Source: Rhipidocladum racemiflorum
Lineage: Eukaryota; Streptophyta; Magnoliopsida; Poales; Poaceae
Direction: 5' to 3'
Assembly (NCBI GenBank): GCA_036346355.1
Contig: CM070572.1
Location: 31,223,944 to 31,287,943 of the forward strand
DNA: 64,000 bases
The notes under the pieces were generated by a model, which did no database searches, was not told where the DNA came from, and worked only from the letters and a program-made list of their open reading frames with translations. Below are positions 44,691 to 56,351 of this stretch, piece by piece; within the stretch, counting starts at the first letter, position 1, and the number at the start of each line of letters is the position of its first letter. The position numbers and the translations under genes are program-made.

Positions 44691-45435
44691 GTCTCGGGAA
44701 GACTAAGGATAATAAGATGATAACGGTTTCGATCTCTTCATCGTGTATTTGTATTACAGTATACAAATCTAAGAACTAAATGAGACTGCCAACAAAGCAA
44801 TATAAGTCTGTGTAGTTACCACGTAACATTTAGTGAATTACTAGAATTAAATATGAGAATTGGAAGAAAAATTCAAGTCTCTCATGAGCTAAGGAAGGTC
44901 TTTGAGTTGGGGAGCACATGGCATACCCTGCATCAAATCGACGGTTCTTGTTGATTCAAACCAATTCCCATTCACGCATCTGGCTTCCTACTCTAGCATG
45001 CAATAGCAAAATTGACAAATATTTTAAAATCAAAACAAGTCTAGATTACGAACGAAAAAAACAAAATAGTGACAAGTCTAGATTAGGAATCATGTTTACC
45101 CTTGCTCCCCTCCTGGAAGGACTCGAGATTTGCACGTTTAAGAAGAATTGTACACAAATCAAGCTAGTAAGAAACATTAAACACCATACAACTAGGATTA
45201 ATTGGGAAGATGTTCGGTAAACAGGCTTGGTTTCTAGCTTTCTAGATCGACCATAAAATTGCTAGTGATCCAGGTTCCAAACAAGTGCTCAACACTACTC
45301 TATGCCTTGACGCGGCGGGCCGGAGGACTCGATGGCGTGGGTCAGGCCACGAAGAGGCGACGGTGGACGTCGGCCGGAATCTGAGGGCGGGACGCCGGTT
45401 GTCGGACGCCGGGAGCGGCGACAGTGCATCGCATG
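44691..45435. other. Intergenic region, no gene seen
   Basis: A 100-codon ORF at 44918-45220 has no recognisable domain and average composition, and I do not call it a gene. Confidence 0.45.
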
Positions 45436-45915
45436 CAGGATACAAATCTCGTTTTTGAATAAATCTCGGAGGTGTCCGAAATCTGAAATCTCGACGAGAT
45501 TTCAGAAATTTAAATAAAATCCAGACGGAATCTAAAATTTAAATTTCAAATCTGTTTTTTTTTTCTACCGGAAAATCCGAAATTTCGGCCGAAATTACCG
45601 AGATTTCAGCACATTTTGAACCGACCAAAAAATGATCAAAACACATCAAAAAATCTGAAATTTTTTGTGGATGGTCTTCAACCTAAATCCAATCATATCC
45701 GACCAAAAAAAATCTGGTAAAAAATATTGAGATTTCGGCCGAAATCACCGAGATTTCGACCGAAATTACGATCTCGTCGAAATTTGTATATACACTGTAG
45801 CATTTTGAATATTTTTTTTAAAAAATTTACCGGTCGAGATTTTAAATCTTGGAGGGGTCCAAAATCCGAAATCTCGGACGAGATTTCAGAAATCTCGTCG
45901 AAATTTGAATCCCTA
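45436..45915. mobile_element. AT-rich hAT-like element, copy 4 (best defined)
   Basis: 480 bp with ends CAGGATACAAATCTCG and, inverted, TAGGGATTCAAATTTCG. The flanking 8-mers atcgcatg (45428-45435) and gtcgcatg (45916-45923) match at 7 of 8 positions. The body repeats 'aaatctcgacgagatttcag'-type palindromic words. No ORF. Confidence 0.75.
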
Positions 45916-46042
45916 GTCGCATGAGATGGGGTAGTGTGGGGGCGGTGGATGCTGTGGTCTCTGCCTCTCTAGTCTGTGGAGTGGAGGGCTAGAGGCTGGC
46001 TAGTGGCTAAGGTTTGTGGAGAACTGCATATGCATATCTGCT

Positions 46043-46232
46043 ATGGATTCAATTTTTGGTCCGAAATCTCGGTGATTTTAGTCGAAATCTCGGATTTCCC
46101 GGTAGAAAAAAAAACTGGATTTAAAATTTGAATTTTAGATTCCGTCTGTATTTAATTTGAATTTCCAAAATCTCGCAAAGATTTTGGATTTTGGGCACCC
46201 CAAAAAATTTTTCAAACCGAGAGTTGTAATCC
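46043..46232. mobile_element. AT-rich hAT-like element fragment, copy 5
   Basis: It starts TGGATTCAATTTTTGG and ends with the inverse of CAGGATTACAACTCTCGG. It contains 'gaaatctcggtgatttta' and 'ccggtagaaaaaaaaactgg', both seen inverted in copy 4. No clear target duplication. Confidence 0.55.
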
Positions 46233-46669
46233 TGATATTCACATTTCCCTATTAGAATTTGGGCTAGGCCTAGGGCCTCGAGTCCTCAGTTCTGCCCCTG
46301 CTTTCCTATATTGGAACACAATAATTTTTCATCAGTAAAGAAAACACAATAATTTTACATAAATTAATGGGGTTTTGCGTGAAGACAATATAAATTAGAG
46401 TTCTTTTATGTGCACTAAATTTAATATGGATTGTTCATTCTTTTCGATATAATAGATTAGATTAGTTAATATTTATTTATACTTTCTTCGGTATAATAGT
46501 AATAAAATATTTTTAACAAATCAATAACTAGATTTAATTTCTAATACACATTATATACTACCAGTATACTATACCGTAAAATTTCTCATACATTATCTAA
46601 GATTCCTACCGAATCTGCGAACATTACTCTCTTCTATCTACTTTGTATTATTGCATTGCACATTCGGCA
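46233..46669. other. AT-rich intergenic sequence, nothing recognised
   Basis: No ORF or repeat structure of note between the hAT-like fragment and the Mutator-type MITE. Confidence 0.4.
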
Positions 46670-46678
46670 TAAGTTAAC

Positions 46679-47187
46679 GGAATTTTGTTTTAAAATAATT
46701 ATTTTTTATACGTGAATTACAAAATATATCTTGATTTTTTTTTCAAGAATAGCCATCTATCGCATCACGTGGACCACGTAGCAGTGACACACGTGCCAAT
46801 CGCACCACTATGACGCGACTGATCCTAATAGTGCCACATGGCAGCGACAGAATACCAATCGCGCCCCACGGCAGCGACTTTTGGTGGTTAATCGTGCCAC
46901 TGCATTAGTGCATTAGTGAATTCCTAAAAGGCATTAGTGCATTTCTAAAAGGTATTAGTGCTCTTATTGTTTTGAAAAGCTTGAATTTTTTTTGGAATCA
47001 TTTTAGTGAGGGAATTCTGAAGAATATTGTAACATGGAGTCTCTCGACCTATCTCGGTGTTCTATCACTGCCATGTGGCGCGATTGGCGCGTGTCGCTAC
47101 CACGTGGCGCGACTGATAGCTATTCTTGTAAAAAAAAGTATATATTTTTGTAATTTACGTATAAAAATGATTATTTAAAAAAAGTTC
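46679..47187. mobile_element. Mutator-type (MULE) MITE
   Basis: An exact 9-bp duplication TAAGTTAAC flanks it (46670-46678 and 47188-47196). Imperfect inverted ends of about 80 bp run GGAATTTTGTTTTAAAATAA... through 'tatacgtgaattacaaaata' and 'caagaatagccatc'. The interior has repeated 'cacgtgg' and 'cgcgccaatcgc' words in both orientations. Nine-base duplication and long inverted ends define the superfamily. No transposase. Confidence 0.88.
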
Positions 47188-47196
47188 TAAGTTAAC

Positions 47197-47861
47197 ACTT
47201 GTGCAAGCTGTGATGCCAAGCGGCGTTGGTTGTCCGGGCAAAGATGGCAAACCTACTGACTAAAACAGAATCTGCTAAAGAAAGCTGGACACTGTGCGCC
47301 TACATCTTCAGTCCGCAAAGGCTCTCTGCAGCAACCGTACAAATGCATTTTTATTACATCAAGACAAACACTATACTACGTATTTGGAGCATTTGTACAG
47401 CTGATGTAATGTACGAGTAAGAAGTTGTTCATTCAACTTGAAAGATTCATCGAGATCAAAAATTCAGAAGAACAAAACTTGTAGCCTGCCTCTGACTTGT
47501 ACTCTGCAAATGTCTGACTGGTTGTCCATCAAAATTTATTCGGTACCTTCAACAGTGCTCTTATCAAACAGATAGAAAGAAAGACTGTTCATTTCAGTAA
47601 TTCACTGAGTTCTTTTCCTTTTTATAAAGAAACTAAGTTAGGCTTCCAGTGGATTAACATCTTGGCAAATTAGAGATATATATGGCTAGGATAGCAGCAG
47701 GGCAGGAAGGAAGCATCCGGCAGAATTGCAGTCTTGTCTTAAGCGAATTGATCATTTCACGATGGTTTGGCAAATTAACTGACCGTCAGGCTGCATGAGA
47801 ACGATGGTTTGGTTTGGCACAATTGAAAAAAGAGATGAGACAGCCAAGATTGATCATTTCA
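47197..47861. other. Intergenic region, no gene seen
   Basis: No convincing ORF or repeat structure. Confidence 0.45.
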
Positions 47862-47875
47862 CTGTTCATTTTCTT

Positions 47876-49026
47876 ATTGAAAAAACAGTAGAGGATGTGA
47901 GGAAAAAGGCCTCCGCAGTCGCCTCAAGGCGACTACGGAGGCGACACCACTAGCTCAGCCGAGGAGCCTCTCCGCACTCTCCTTCCCCCTCGCCGCCGCC
48001 GCTGGTGGTCTCCGGCTCCTCGGCGGCAGCGGGAGTCCTCCGACTTCGTTCTCCTTCCTTTTCCTTCGGCGTTCTTCCTCCGGTCTCTTCGTCGGAGACG
48101 GGGTAGGAGGAGGCGGCCGGCCTTCTTCGTTGCCGCGGGCCTGCCGTTTCGCGGCGACCTCACTTCAGTGGAGGCAGCACGGCGGTGCGGGTTTTGCTCG
48201 GGCGCAGCGGCGATTCCAGATCTAGGGCTTTCCCCCAAGGTTTCCCCTTTTGGGCGACTTGTGGTCGTGCGCTGTTTTGGGCGGTGGTCCTCGCTGGTTC
48301 TAGGGCAGGTTGGACGAGCTGGGTGTTGGTCTTGGCTCCGCCCTCACCAGCGACAGCAGGGGCTTTTGGGCAAAGGGTGAAGGTGAGGCTCCTCTGCTCC
48401 GATGTTGGTGCACGGCTTCCGCGAGGGGGCTCCTCCCTTCCGTCGGCGAGGCGAAGACGGAGTTGGTGGCGAGGCCTGCGTCGCGCCCCGAGAGTGGCGG
48501 TCGAGGTTGGCGCTTGGGAGGTCACCGGTTGTTGCGCTAAGACCCACGTTTGCGGTGGGGTTCAGTGCGGTGGCGAGTTTTGCAGGAGGTGCAGGAGGAG
48601 GGCGGGAGGTCGCCGGAGTAGGAGGTCGTTGGAGTTCAGGGAACTTTCCTGCGAGGGCTGTGCGGTCGGTGGAGTTCGGGGAACTTTGAAAGGGGTGCTC
48701 GGCCGGGGGGAAGGTGACGAAGCTGGAGGAGGCGTTTCAGCTCTTCGAGTTTCCCTTTGGTTGTTTAGGTGTGCCCGCAGCTGTGGGCTGTGGCGCTTGG
48801 TGTGGCCAGCGCTCAGGGTGGTGGGTTGGTTCGGCTGCGGCCGACGGTGGTGCAGCAGGGTGTAAGGGTTGTTTAGCCATGGTGGCGGGACAGCTCGGCG
48901 GCGTTGGCCGAGGGTTGTGTTTGTTTTAGTCTCAGTTTGTTGCTCTTTGTATTTTCCTCTTCGGAGGCTTTCTTTCTTCTTAATGAAATGACAGAGCTCT
49001 TGTCCTAAGTTTCGAAAAAAAAAAAA
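47876..49026 (+). mobile_element. Non-autonomous poly-A retroposon (LINE-derived or SINE-like)
   Basis: A 14-bp duplication CTGTTCATTTTCTT flanks it (47862-47875 and 49027-49040), and the right end is an A run (49015-49026). The 3' part 'tcttaatgaaatgacagagc' resembles plant L1 3' ends. Near the 5' end is a hairpin (47910-47941). The body is GC-rich with a 226-codon ORF (48185-48865) lacking any reverse transcriptase or endonuclease motif. So it moved by target-primed reverse transcription with enzymes from another element. Confidence 0.8.
47910..47941. repeat. Hairpin at the 5' end of the retroposon
   Basis: CCTCCGCAGTCGCC, a TCAA loop, and GGCGACTACGGAGG form a 14-bp stem with one mismatch. 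Confidence 0.85.
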
Positions 49027-49040
49027 CTGTTCATTTTCTT

Positions 49041-49624
49041 GTTCCCTCATCAAGCTAGGAAATATCAGCGTCAAATCCCCTTAAGCGAATTGACCACCGG
49101 AAAAAGATTGATGCATGCACTGCCTCCATTACTTTTTTTTTTTTGAAACTAACACTGCCTCCATTTCTAACCTCAAAACTGAACATATGGTAAAATAAGT
49201 AGGAACAATTTGCTCAAATTCATCCGTAATTGGTGACTTCTTCATCAGCCACAGCATATCAAAGAAATGGTGTTTCCAAATGTATTGCATCGACAATCAA
49301 ATAATATAAAATGCGTTGCTTCAAAAAGCAAAGGAGAAGAGAAGGCAATGTGCAATAATTCTTGGATTATACAAGTAGAAGCAGCCCCATGTGCAGAGAC
49401 ATTGACCAGAACAGTCGACAAGTAACTGCTGCTTGACCGAGACTAGCAGCTTAGCTCAGAGGGAAGATTCAGGAGGGTTCCAGCCTACTTATACTTAAAG
49501 CAACTAATCTTAGATTATTAGTATCACAATGCTCTCATCCTAATCATTGTGACAGAACCAGTTTCAAACTGTTTCTGAATCACCTGCCCAAATAAAAAGC
49601 ATGCCATACATCATACATGAAGTA
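49041..49624. other. Intergenic region, no gene seen
   Basis: Unique-looking AT-rich sequence between the retroposon and the hAT MITE; a T run lies at 49133-49144. Confidence 0.45.
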
Positions 49625-49632
49625 GGCAGGTG

Positions 49633-50344
49633 TAGGGGTGAAAATGGTACGGGTTAATCCCGACCGATCCGGCACCGAATCCGTTAAAAACCGTATCCGG
49701 GAAAAAAAATCCGTATCCGGCCGGATTCGGATACGGTACCGGATACTTGCTACCGGATACGGTAACGGATACGGTAGACGGGATATCCGACCGAATAGCT
49801 GCGGTATATGGTAACCAGATATTATCCGACCGGATATCCGAATCAACAAAACAAAGGGTACTCCGTACTCAAGTCAAGACTCAAGAGTCAAGGGCTTCCC
49901 ATTCGATTCCCGCAAGCCTCAGTCTTTGCCTCCCCATTCGATTCCCCAACCCGAAAACTAACCCTAGTGCTTGAGCCTCCGCCGCCGCCGCCGCATGAAT
50001 TCAGTGTGTTGGCCTGTTGGGTGAGCGGGACTTAGTTGTTCAAGTTATGTATGAATTTGATACCTTGTTATACTTGTGTTTTGTGAGTTGTCAAATTTAT
50101 GTAATATATATGAATTTATTGCTTGTCAAATGTTTCAACAAGTATGTATCCGTTTGTATTATCCGTTTCCGAACCGAATCCGGTATGTATCCGCTCCGAC
50201 ATTACCATATCCGAAACTCCGAAATATCCATATTCGTATCCGTATTCGGTCTTACCATATCCGATTCCGAATCCGGGAAAAAAAATATGGGTTAGGATAC
50301 GGGAACAGCAATATCCGACCGTATCCGATCCGTTTTCACCCCTA
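49633..50344. mobile_element. Non-autonomous hAT element (712 bp)
   Basis: An exact 8-bp duplication GGCAGGTG flanks it (49625-49632 and 50345-50352). Ends are TAGGGGTGAAAATGG and the inverse TAGGGGTGAAAACGG. Subterminal regions on both sides are packed with 'ccgtatcc', 'ggatacgg' and 'accgaatccg' words. The middle (49880-50120) is unrelated sequence without a transposase. Confidence 0.9.
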
Positions 50345-50352
50345 GGCAGGTG

Positions 50353-51788
50353 TGTTCTTTTACAGGTCTGCAACAGATGAAAAAAGAATGGCACAATTTG
50401 TCACTGAAAAACCACAAGTGGAGCCAAATAATATCATTAATGTCCTGGTCGTAAGTGTTGTCTGATGGTACATAGCACACATGCAAACCAAATACCACAC
50501 GCACAACTCCTCTCTCTTCAGTTTGGCAATGTGGGGAAGCCTGCATCGTCACATGGTGAGCCCTAGCAAGTTTCTCCACAATTGCATCTCGCAGTTGCAC
50601 AAGTGCATAAATGGAGGCATAACCATGCACGATTGCAGATGCAAAGATGGGGAACAACTGACAAGAAAATAGGAAATGTTGCCTGCATAAGCCAGACTTT
50701 TTGCACCAGGTCATGTGCAGTGCAGGCCACATTGAAGCCCAGGGCGCCCGTCCAGTCAAAGTGCCAAAGGCAGGCAGACACATGATGGGTTCAGACTCCC
50801 CCCCCCCCCCGCTCGTATCATTTCCAATGGCGTCAAGTGAAACGCAGAGCACCACATGGCATGGTGCATGCTGCATCTGTGCGCCAACTCCCCGTGTATG
50901 CTGGAAAAGACACGTTAGGAGGAGGCAGCAGCAGCTGCTCAGTGATCACTGTTCGAGACGGCATGCCCTGACGTAGCAATATCTTGCAGCTACAGTGGAG
51001 ATAAAGTGGCAGCGAGGAGGCAGATGTACTGTGCAAGAAAGGAAGTGCGAGCTACCTTGTCTGAATGCAGTGTAGCCGTAAACCATGGTGCTCATCGTCG
51101 TCAGGTCCTAATTCTGAATGCGTAGACAAGCACATCGTGTTGAGCTGGGCAACATGCCTACAACGGTGCATCACGTCAGACCGCACCAAGAGCATAGGTA
51201 GCAGTGTAGCACGGCCTCAGTGGTGCATCACTGCACCCTCTTCACTAAGGGAGGCTCAGCTCGGACTCGCTGTAAACATAAGCCAAAGCATCAGCTGGGC
51301 AGGCCCCTGCGAGCAGCACAAAAATTACTCGGGCAACACATCCTCAGCGATTGGGTTGGAGTCATGGTTGACAGCACTACAATCTACATTTCCATGTTAC
51401 AACCAAAGCTCCACAAAACAGCACATCACCGAGAGTTTGGCACTATCATTGCCATGCAATTAAAATCACGCACAAGATGACCGAAATACAATACTAGATC
51501 CCACCTTTACTGAATTACCACCAGATTTTGTACAGAAGAAAATAAAATCCAGCATGCAAAAGCAAGCCATTTAATCTCGGAACCTTTTGCTCTCACATTT
51601 TCGCAGAACCTTTCTGCCATAAGGGGCGGTAAAAAGTAGAAACCTCAGCTATATCATCCGGACTAGCTCCAGCAGAAACATGTACTCTTAACGAGCATCA
51701 GTCTAGAGCGATGCAGGGTAGAATCTTCACCCCAGAATGTACCAAGTCGAGTTTCACCTATTTTCTACCATATACAAAATTCAGCTTT
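50353..51788. other. 3' flank and probable 3' UTR of CAND1
   Basis: The part next to 51788 should be the 3' UTR of the minus-strand CAND1 gene. The ORF at 50876-50292 (minus, 194 codons) crosses the hAT element end and has no domain, so it is not called. A C run lies at about 50800-50811. Confidence 0.5.
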
Positions 51789-54700
51789 TTATTCGCTGCG
51801 CACTGAGTTGTACTTCTCAGCAAGTGGAGGAGAGGCCATTATCTTGTTCATCAGATTCTTGAACCTCATGCTGTAGTCGCTACCACTGCAGATGAAAGTC
51901 AAGAGATACAAAATCAAAATAACTCAGGTGTAGGACAGGAATGCTATTTTGAAAACCAAGGATAAATGCTACGCCCTATGGATTGGCTACAATGCAAGGA
52001 AACAGGCCTAACTTTGTGTTGTCAAGAGTGGATGCATCAAGACGTGGCTATTAGCAAGTAACAGAAAGGATGACAGCACGGTTTAAATTCTGGCTAAACC
52101 AGAAATAGTAGCAAACTAGTAGGGCAGAATCAATCTTGACCTTATGCAGCTTAATGCAGCAATTGATCGAAGAGCACTGCGAATCATGTCTTCATTGCGA
52201 TCAACCTCCTGCTTCACTGCATCGCCCTTAGGTTTGTGACTTACAGTTTTCTCAATAGGTACAACTAATGAGTCCAAAACTGAAGCAGCATGGTAACAAT
52301 ATTAGAAAGGGCATCCACAACATATAAAACATCCCTTAAAGGTCCTTAATCATAACAAACCTGCAAGAACGGCAGAAGGGCACTTGTCCGCTAGCTTTGA
52401 GAGAATCAGATGGCAAGGCATTTTTACATCATAATGATCTGCAAAAGCAGTACAATAAGAACAACTGACAAGCAGTAACTTCAGCAAGTTCAAACTGAAA
52501 AACACATTCAACAAGGATATGCTAATAATGGTGTGGTACCATCTTAGGCTTCAGAAAGAAAAAGGAAAAGCGCTCCGTGATGTGGGCCTTGTCCAAAAGG
52601 AAAAGCAGACAAACTAACCTATACATATAGAGACTTTTTACCATCTTAGGAGGCTCCAAAATTTACGTTGAGGTAGTACCAAGAGGTAGCACAAATTTAA
52701 AGAGCGGAGATACGAACTTTTGGTACCTCATGTTACTACCTCAATGTAAATTTTGGCTTACTACCTCAATGTAAATTTTGGCACCTCCTAAGGATGGTAA
52801 AATGTCTCATAAATATAATATCACAACACAACAATAAAGTAGGCCAAACATCACTGGTAAAAAGTGAACTAGATAAACATGGTTTATTTGCAGCGCACAC
52901 GGGGTCTGAAAGACTATAGGATGATAATATAATTAAGGACGCACATCTATGCAGTCCAGGACTATATCACTACATTGAATTAGAGCAAAGTGCAGTCATG
53001 AATAATATAATGTGTGTCTAACTGTACTTACCACCTAAGCCGGATAAGAGGAAAGGAACAATGAAGGATGATGGATTCACTTGATCAAGACAACTATCCA
53101 GCAACATGTCCACACATTCAAAGGCAGCTTTCCGGAGTTCAAGCCCGTCATCCACAACATGCTTGAAAGGACCTAGATCAACTGTTCTTATCAATTCTTG
53201 CTGCAAAGAAAGAAATCATTACTTCCAAGATGGATAAGAGATGGATATTATATGTAGCTTCCCCAGGTCAGAACAAAATAAGCAACCAAAAAGAAACAAT
53301 ACCTTCACAACAGTTTGGTCATATAGAAGAGGCAATAATTCAGGAAGAAGACCTTTAATCAAATTTGGCTTGTTGTGTGCAGCTGTACTCAAAGCCAAGA
53401 CAGCCGCACGTCTGACATGCTGCAAAGAGCAAACAACGGATGCGATTGTCAGCTTCATATCTTACTAACATTACAATGTAGAGATTAACGATGTTAAACT
53501 AAGCCGAGAAGTATCGTTACCCTGTCACTGTCTCTAATTAACATCAGGAAAGTAGAAATCTCGGAGTACATGATTTCATCTATTCTTCCAGGCCGTTCAA
53601 CAATTGAATATTTTATAGCAATGGCAACTGTAGCTCTTGTGTTAGCTGCTGTGCTAGACGTGCGTTCCTACAAACAGAAGAAACACCCCCATTAGGCTTC
53701 ATAGCAAGAAATGACTGAAAAATGGAAAATAGCTTTGCTAATTATCCACATGCCACACCTTCAGAGCAGGGATTAATTTCCTAGGTTCAATTAGAGCAAT
53801 TTTGCCTAAACACTCCGCAACTACATTCCGAACTCCTTCCTCCTCACTTTCGCAGTGATTAAAGAGCAATGCCAATATCTTCTCAATGTTTGAATCCTGG
53901 AGCTCACTCTGGCCAGTATGATCAACAGACTGTCGTGCAATTACCTGACAGGTTTTGAATTAAGAGCACAAATTAAACAACGGTTATATGGAAAATGCCT
54001 CTTACAAAAAAAATTCCAACAGAAATCAACCTCTTTCAGTGAATGAAGCAAGAGATATTGCTTCTTCTGTTGATTGTCAATCTGATCCAAGATAAATGGC
54101 AAATACTTGGATAGATTGCCAACAGCAATGTTTCCAAGAGCATATGATGCTGCAGACTTTATCTCTTCAAAAGGTGATTGAAATGACTCGATGACAATAT
54201 TTTCGATTTGAGCATGATTGCTGAGGTCCTTCCTCCTTCCAATTTCTCCCAAACATAACAAGGCCATGTGCTGTTTAGCCTGGCAGATATAAATTATACG
54301 CAATTAACAAATGCTAAAGAAAATGATATACTACATATTTGAGTTAAAACATAAATTTATGCAGTCAACCAAGCAAATACAAATAATTTGATGACGCCCA
54401 TCATGGCTAAGCACCAATGCAGCCACCAAGGCTTTAAGATTTGCCTGATTACCATACTATATGTTTCTAATTATGGACTACAGACCAACACCAATCGATA
54501 ACTTATTGCATACTCTCAGTAACAAAGAATGTTGTTTGACCGTCCATTGACTAGTGCAACATTGCAAGATCAAATCATGAGCAGCAGCAACTTAGCATAC
54601 AGCAATTTTCAGAACTGTAACAGGTGTAGGAAACAAATAAAGAGAGTATGCCGTATCCCGACTGAATAAGATCATGTAGATAAAAGATACAAAAGAACGA

Positions 54701-56306
54701 AAATTTCAAAAATTAACTTTAATGGACCCAGACATTGCAGGTTACACCGAAGAGAACATGTACTGCATAAATGCAAAAGTGTAAATCTGCTGGAACTTCA
54801 ACAACAGACACCCGTGATCAGGAACAAGCAAGCCTTACAGAATTAGTAGCGCTGTCGTCTTTTAGAATGCCTTTAAGCATTTCAATAGTTGATGAACACT
54901 TCTGATCACCAGCTGCTAAGCATAGCACAGCAACACATTGCGCAATGGAAGACAGCGCCTGCTTCGCAAGACCACCTGACTGTGATGGTTTAGCCGTAGA
55001 AATAAGAGAGTCCAACAAAGTATCGAAGCTTGTATTCGCAGACTGGACCAGTGAAGCAAAAAACCTTTGTAGCGCCTGTAACAGAAAACAATGTCCAATA
55101 TTAATTGCAACTTAAGAAGCAATCAAGTGTTTAAATATGAAAATATACCTGCAGTGCTTGCCCTTGCAAGAGAGCACTCCTTATCAGAATAAGGGCCTGA
55201 GGCAAAACCTTATATCTCACAGCTAAACCAACATTCTGAATGGCTTTTCTGTCAACCATTATTGTGCAACAAAGTTCCAGTGCAAGAGCAGTCATATGCA
55301 AATCCATGTCACTGCAGCAATAAATTAGTCAATATTAGTTGTCACCATAAGCAGCATATGCAGGATTGGTAAAAAATGATATAAAAAAACCTTATGAGGG
55401 TAGAAAGTTCAGAGATTATAGTTTCATAAGAAGATGAACCAATTTGACCACCATATGTGACAACCAGAGAATTTAGTGTTCCCAGTGTTGCCTGCCTAAG
55501 AGCTCTGTTGGCCTGTTCAAGAGGGGGGAATAAATAAAGCACTAACCTTGAAGTTCGATGCCCATTTTTTAAAAAGTGTAAGTTTTCAAGATAAAATATC
55601 CAAACAAACGCTGTGCATAACATCTTTACCTTTCGAAGGAAAGTTGTGAGCTCAGAAATGACATGGTCCAGGACGCATGAAAGATCAATCCGAAGAGGTG
55701 AATTGGCAATCACCGCAAATGCCTGTAAAGGGTTGAACTTTTTAAATACCACAACAGAACTGACCAATAAATGAAATAAACAGCCATACAATTGACAGGT
55801 GCAGCAAAATAGAAAACGAATAAAATTGCCCAAAAATTTTATATGTAGGTATTAAGCGAATGGTAACAGGTATAAGATTAAAATGGCGACGACAAGATCC
55901 AAGCAAATAAATTGGTAAATTCTACTGAAGCTATGTTTACATCAAAATCAATGCACTATAAAACCCTCTATCTTCCAAGCATTTGTTTTTTCTGCATCAG
56001 TCACCATAATATTTTTTATCATTGACCATTACTTTAACCATTCTGTCCCTAGTTTACAATAAACCAGCAGAATAAACGAGCAATGCGCAAAAGTCATAGG
56101 GACTGAATTGAGAAGGGCAACAACATTACTGGAGCATTCTACAGCTTACCTTGACTGCCGTAAGTCTTGTTATTTCATTACCCATCCTATCAACAAGTAT
56201 GGGAAGGCATGACGGTAATTCCCTTTGAAGACTATCACCAAAAATGGAGACCACAAGGCTCATGCAAGATATGGCACACTCTTTAACCTCCTGGCAACAT
56301 ACTCAC

Positions 56307-56351
<45 letters not shown>

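Noticed and set aside
44918..45220. 100-codon plus-strand ORF
   Set aside because: No domain, no promoter or codon-bias support, in a transposon-rich gap.
48185..48865. 226-codon GC-rich plus-strand ORF
   Set aside because: It lies inside a retroposon defined by TSD and poly-A, has no recognisable domain, and overlaps other long ORFs on both strands as expected from GC content.
50292..50876. 194-codon minus-strand ORF
   Set aside because: It runs from the CAND1 flank into the end of a hAT MITE and shows no domain or coding bias.
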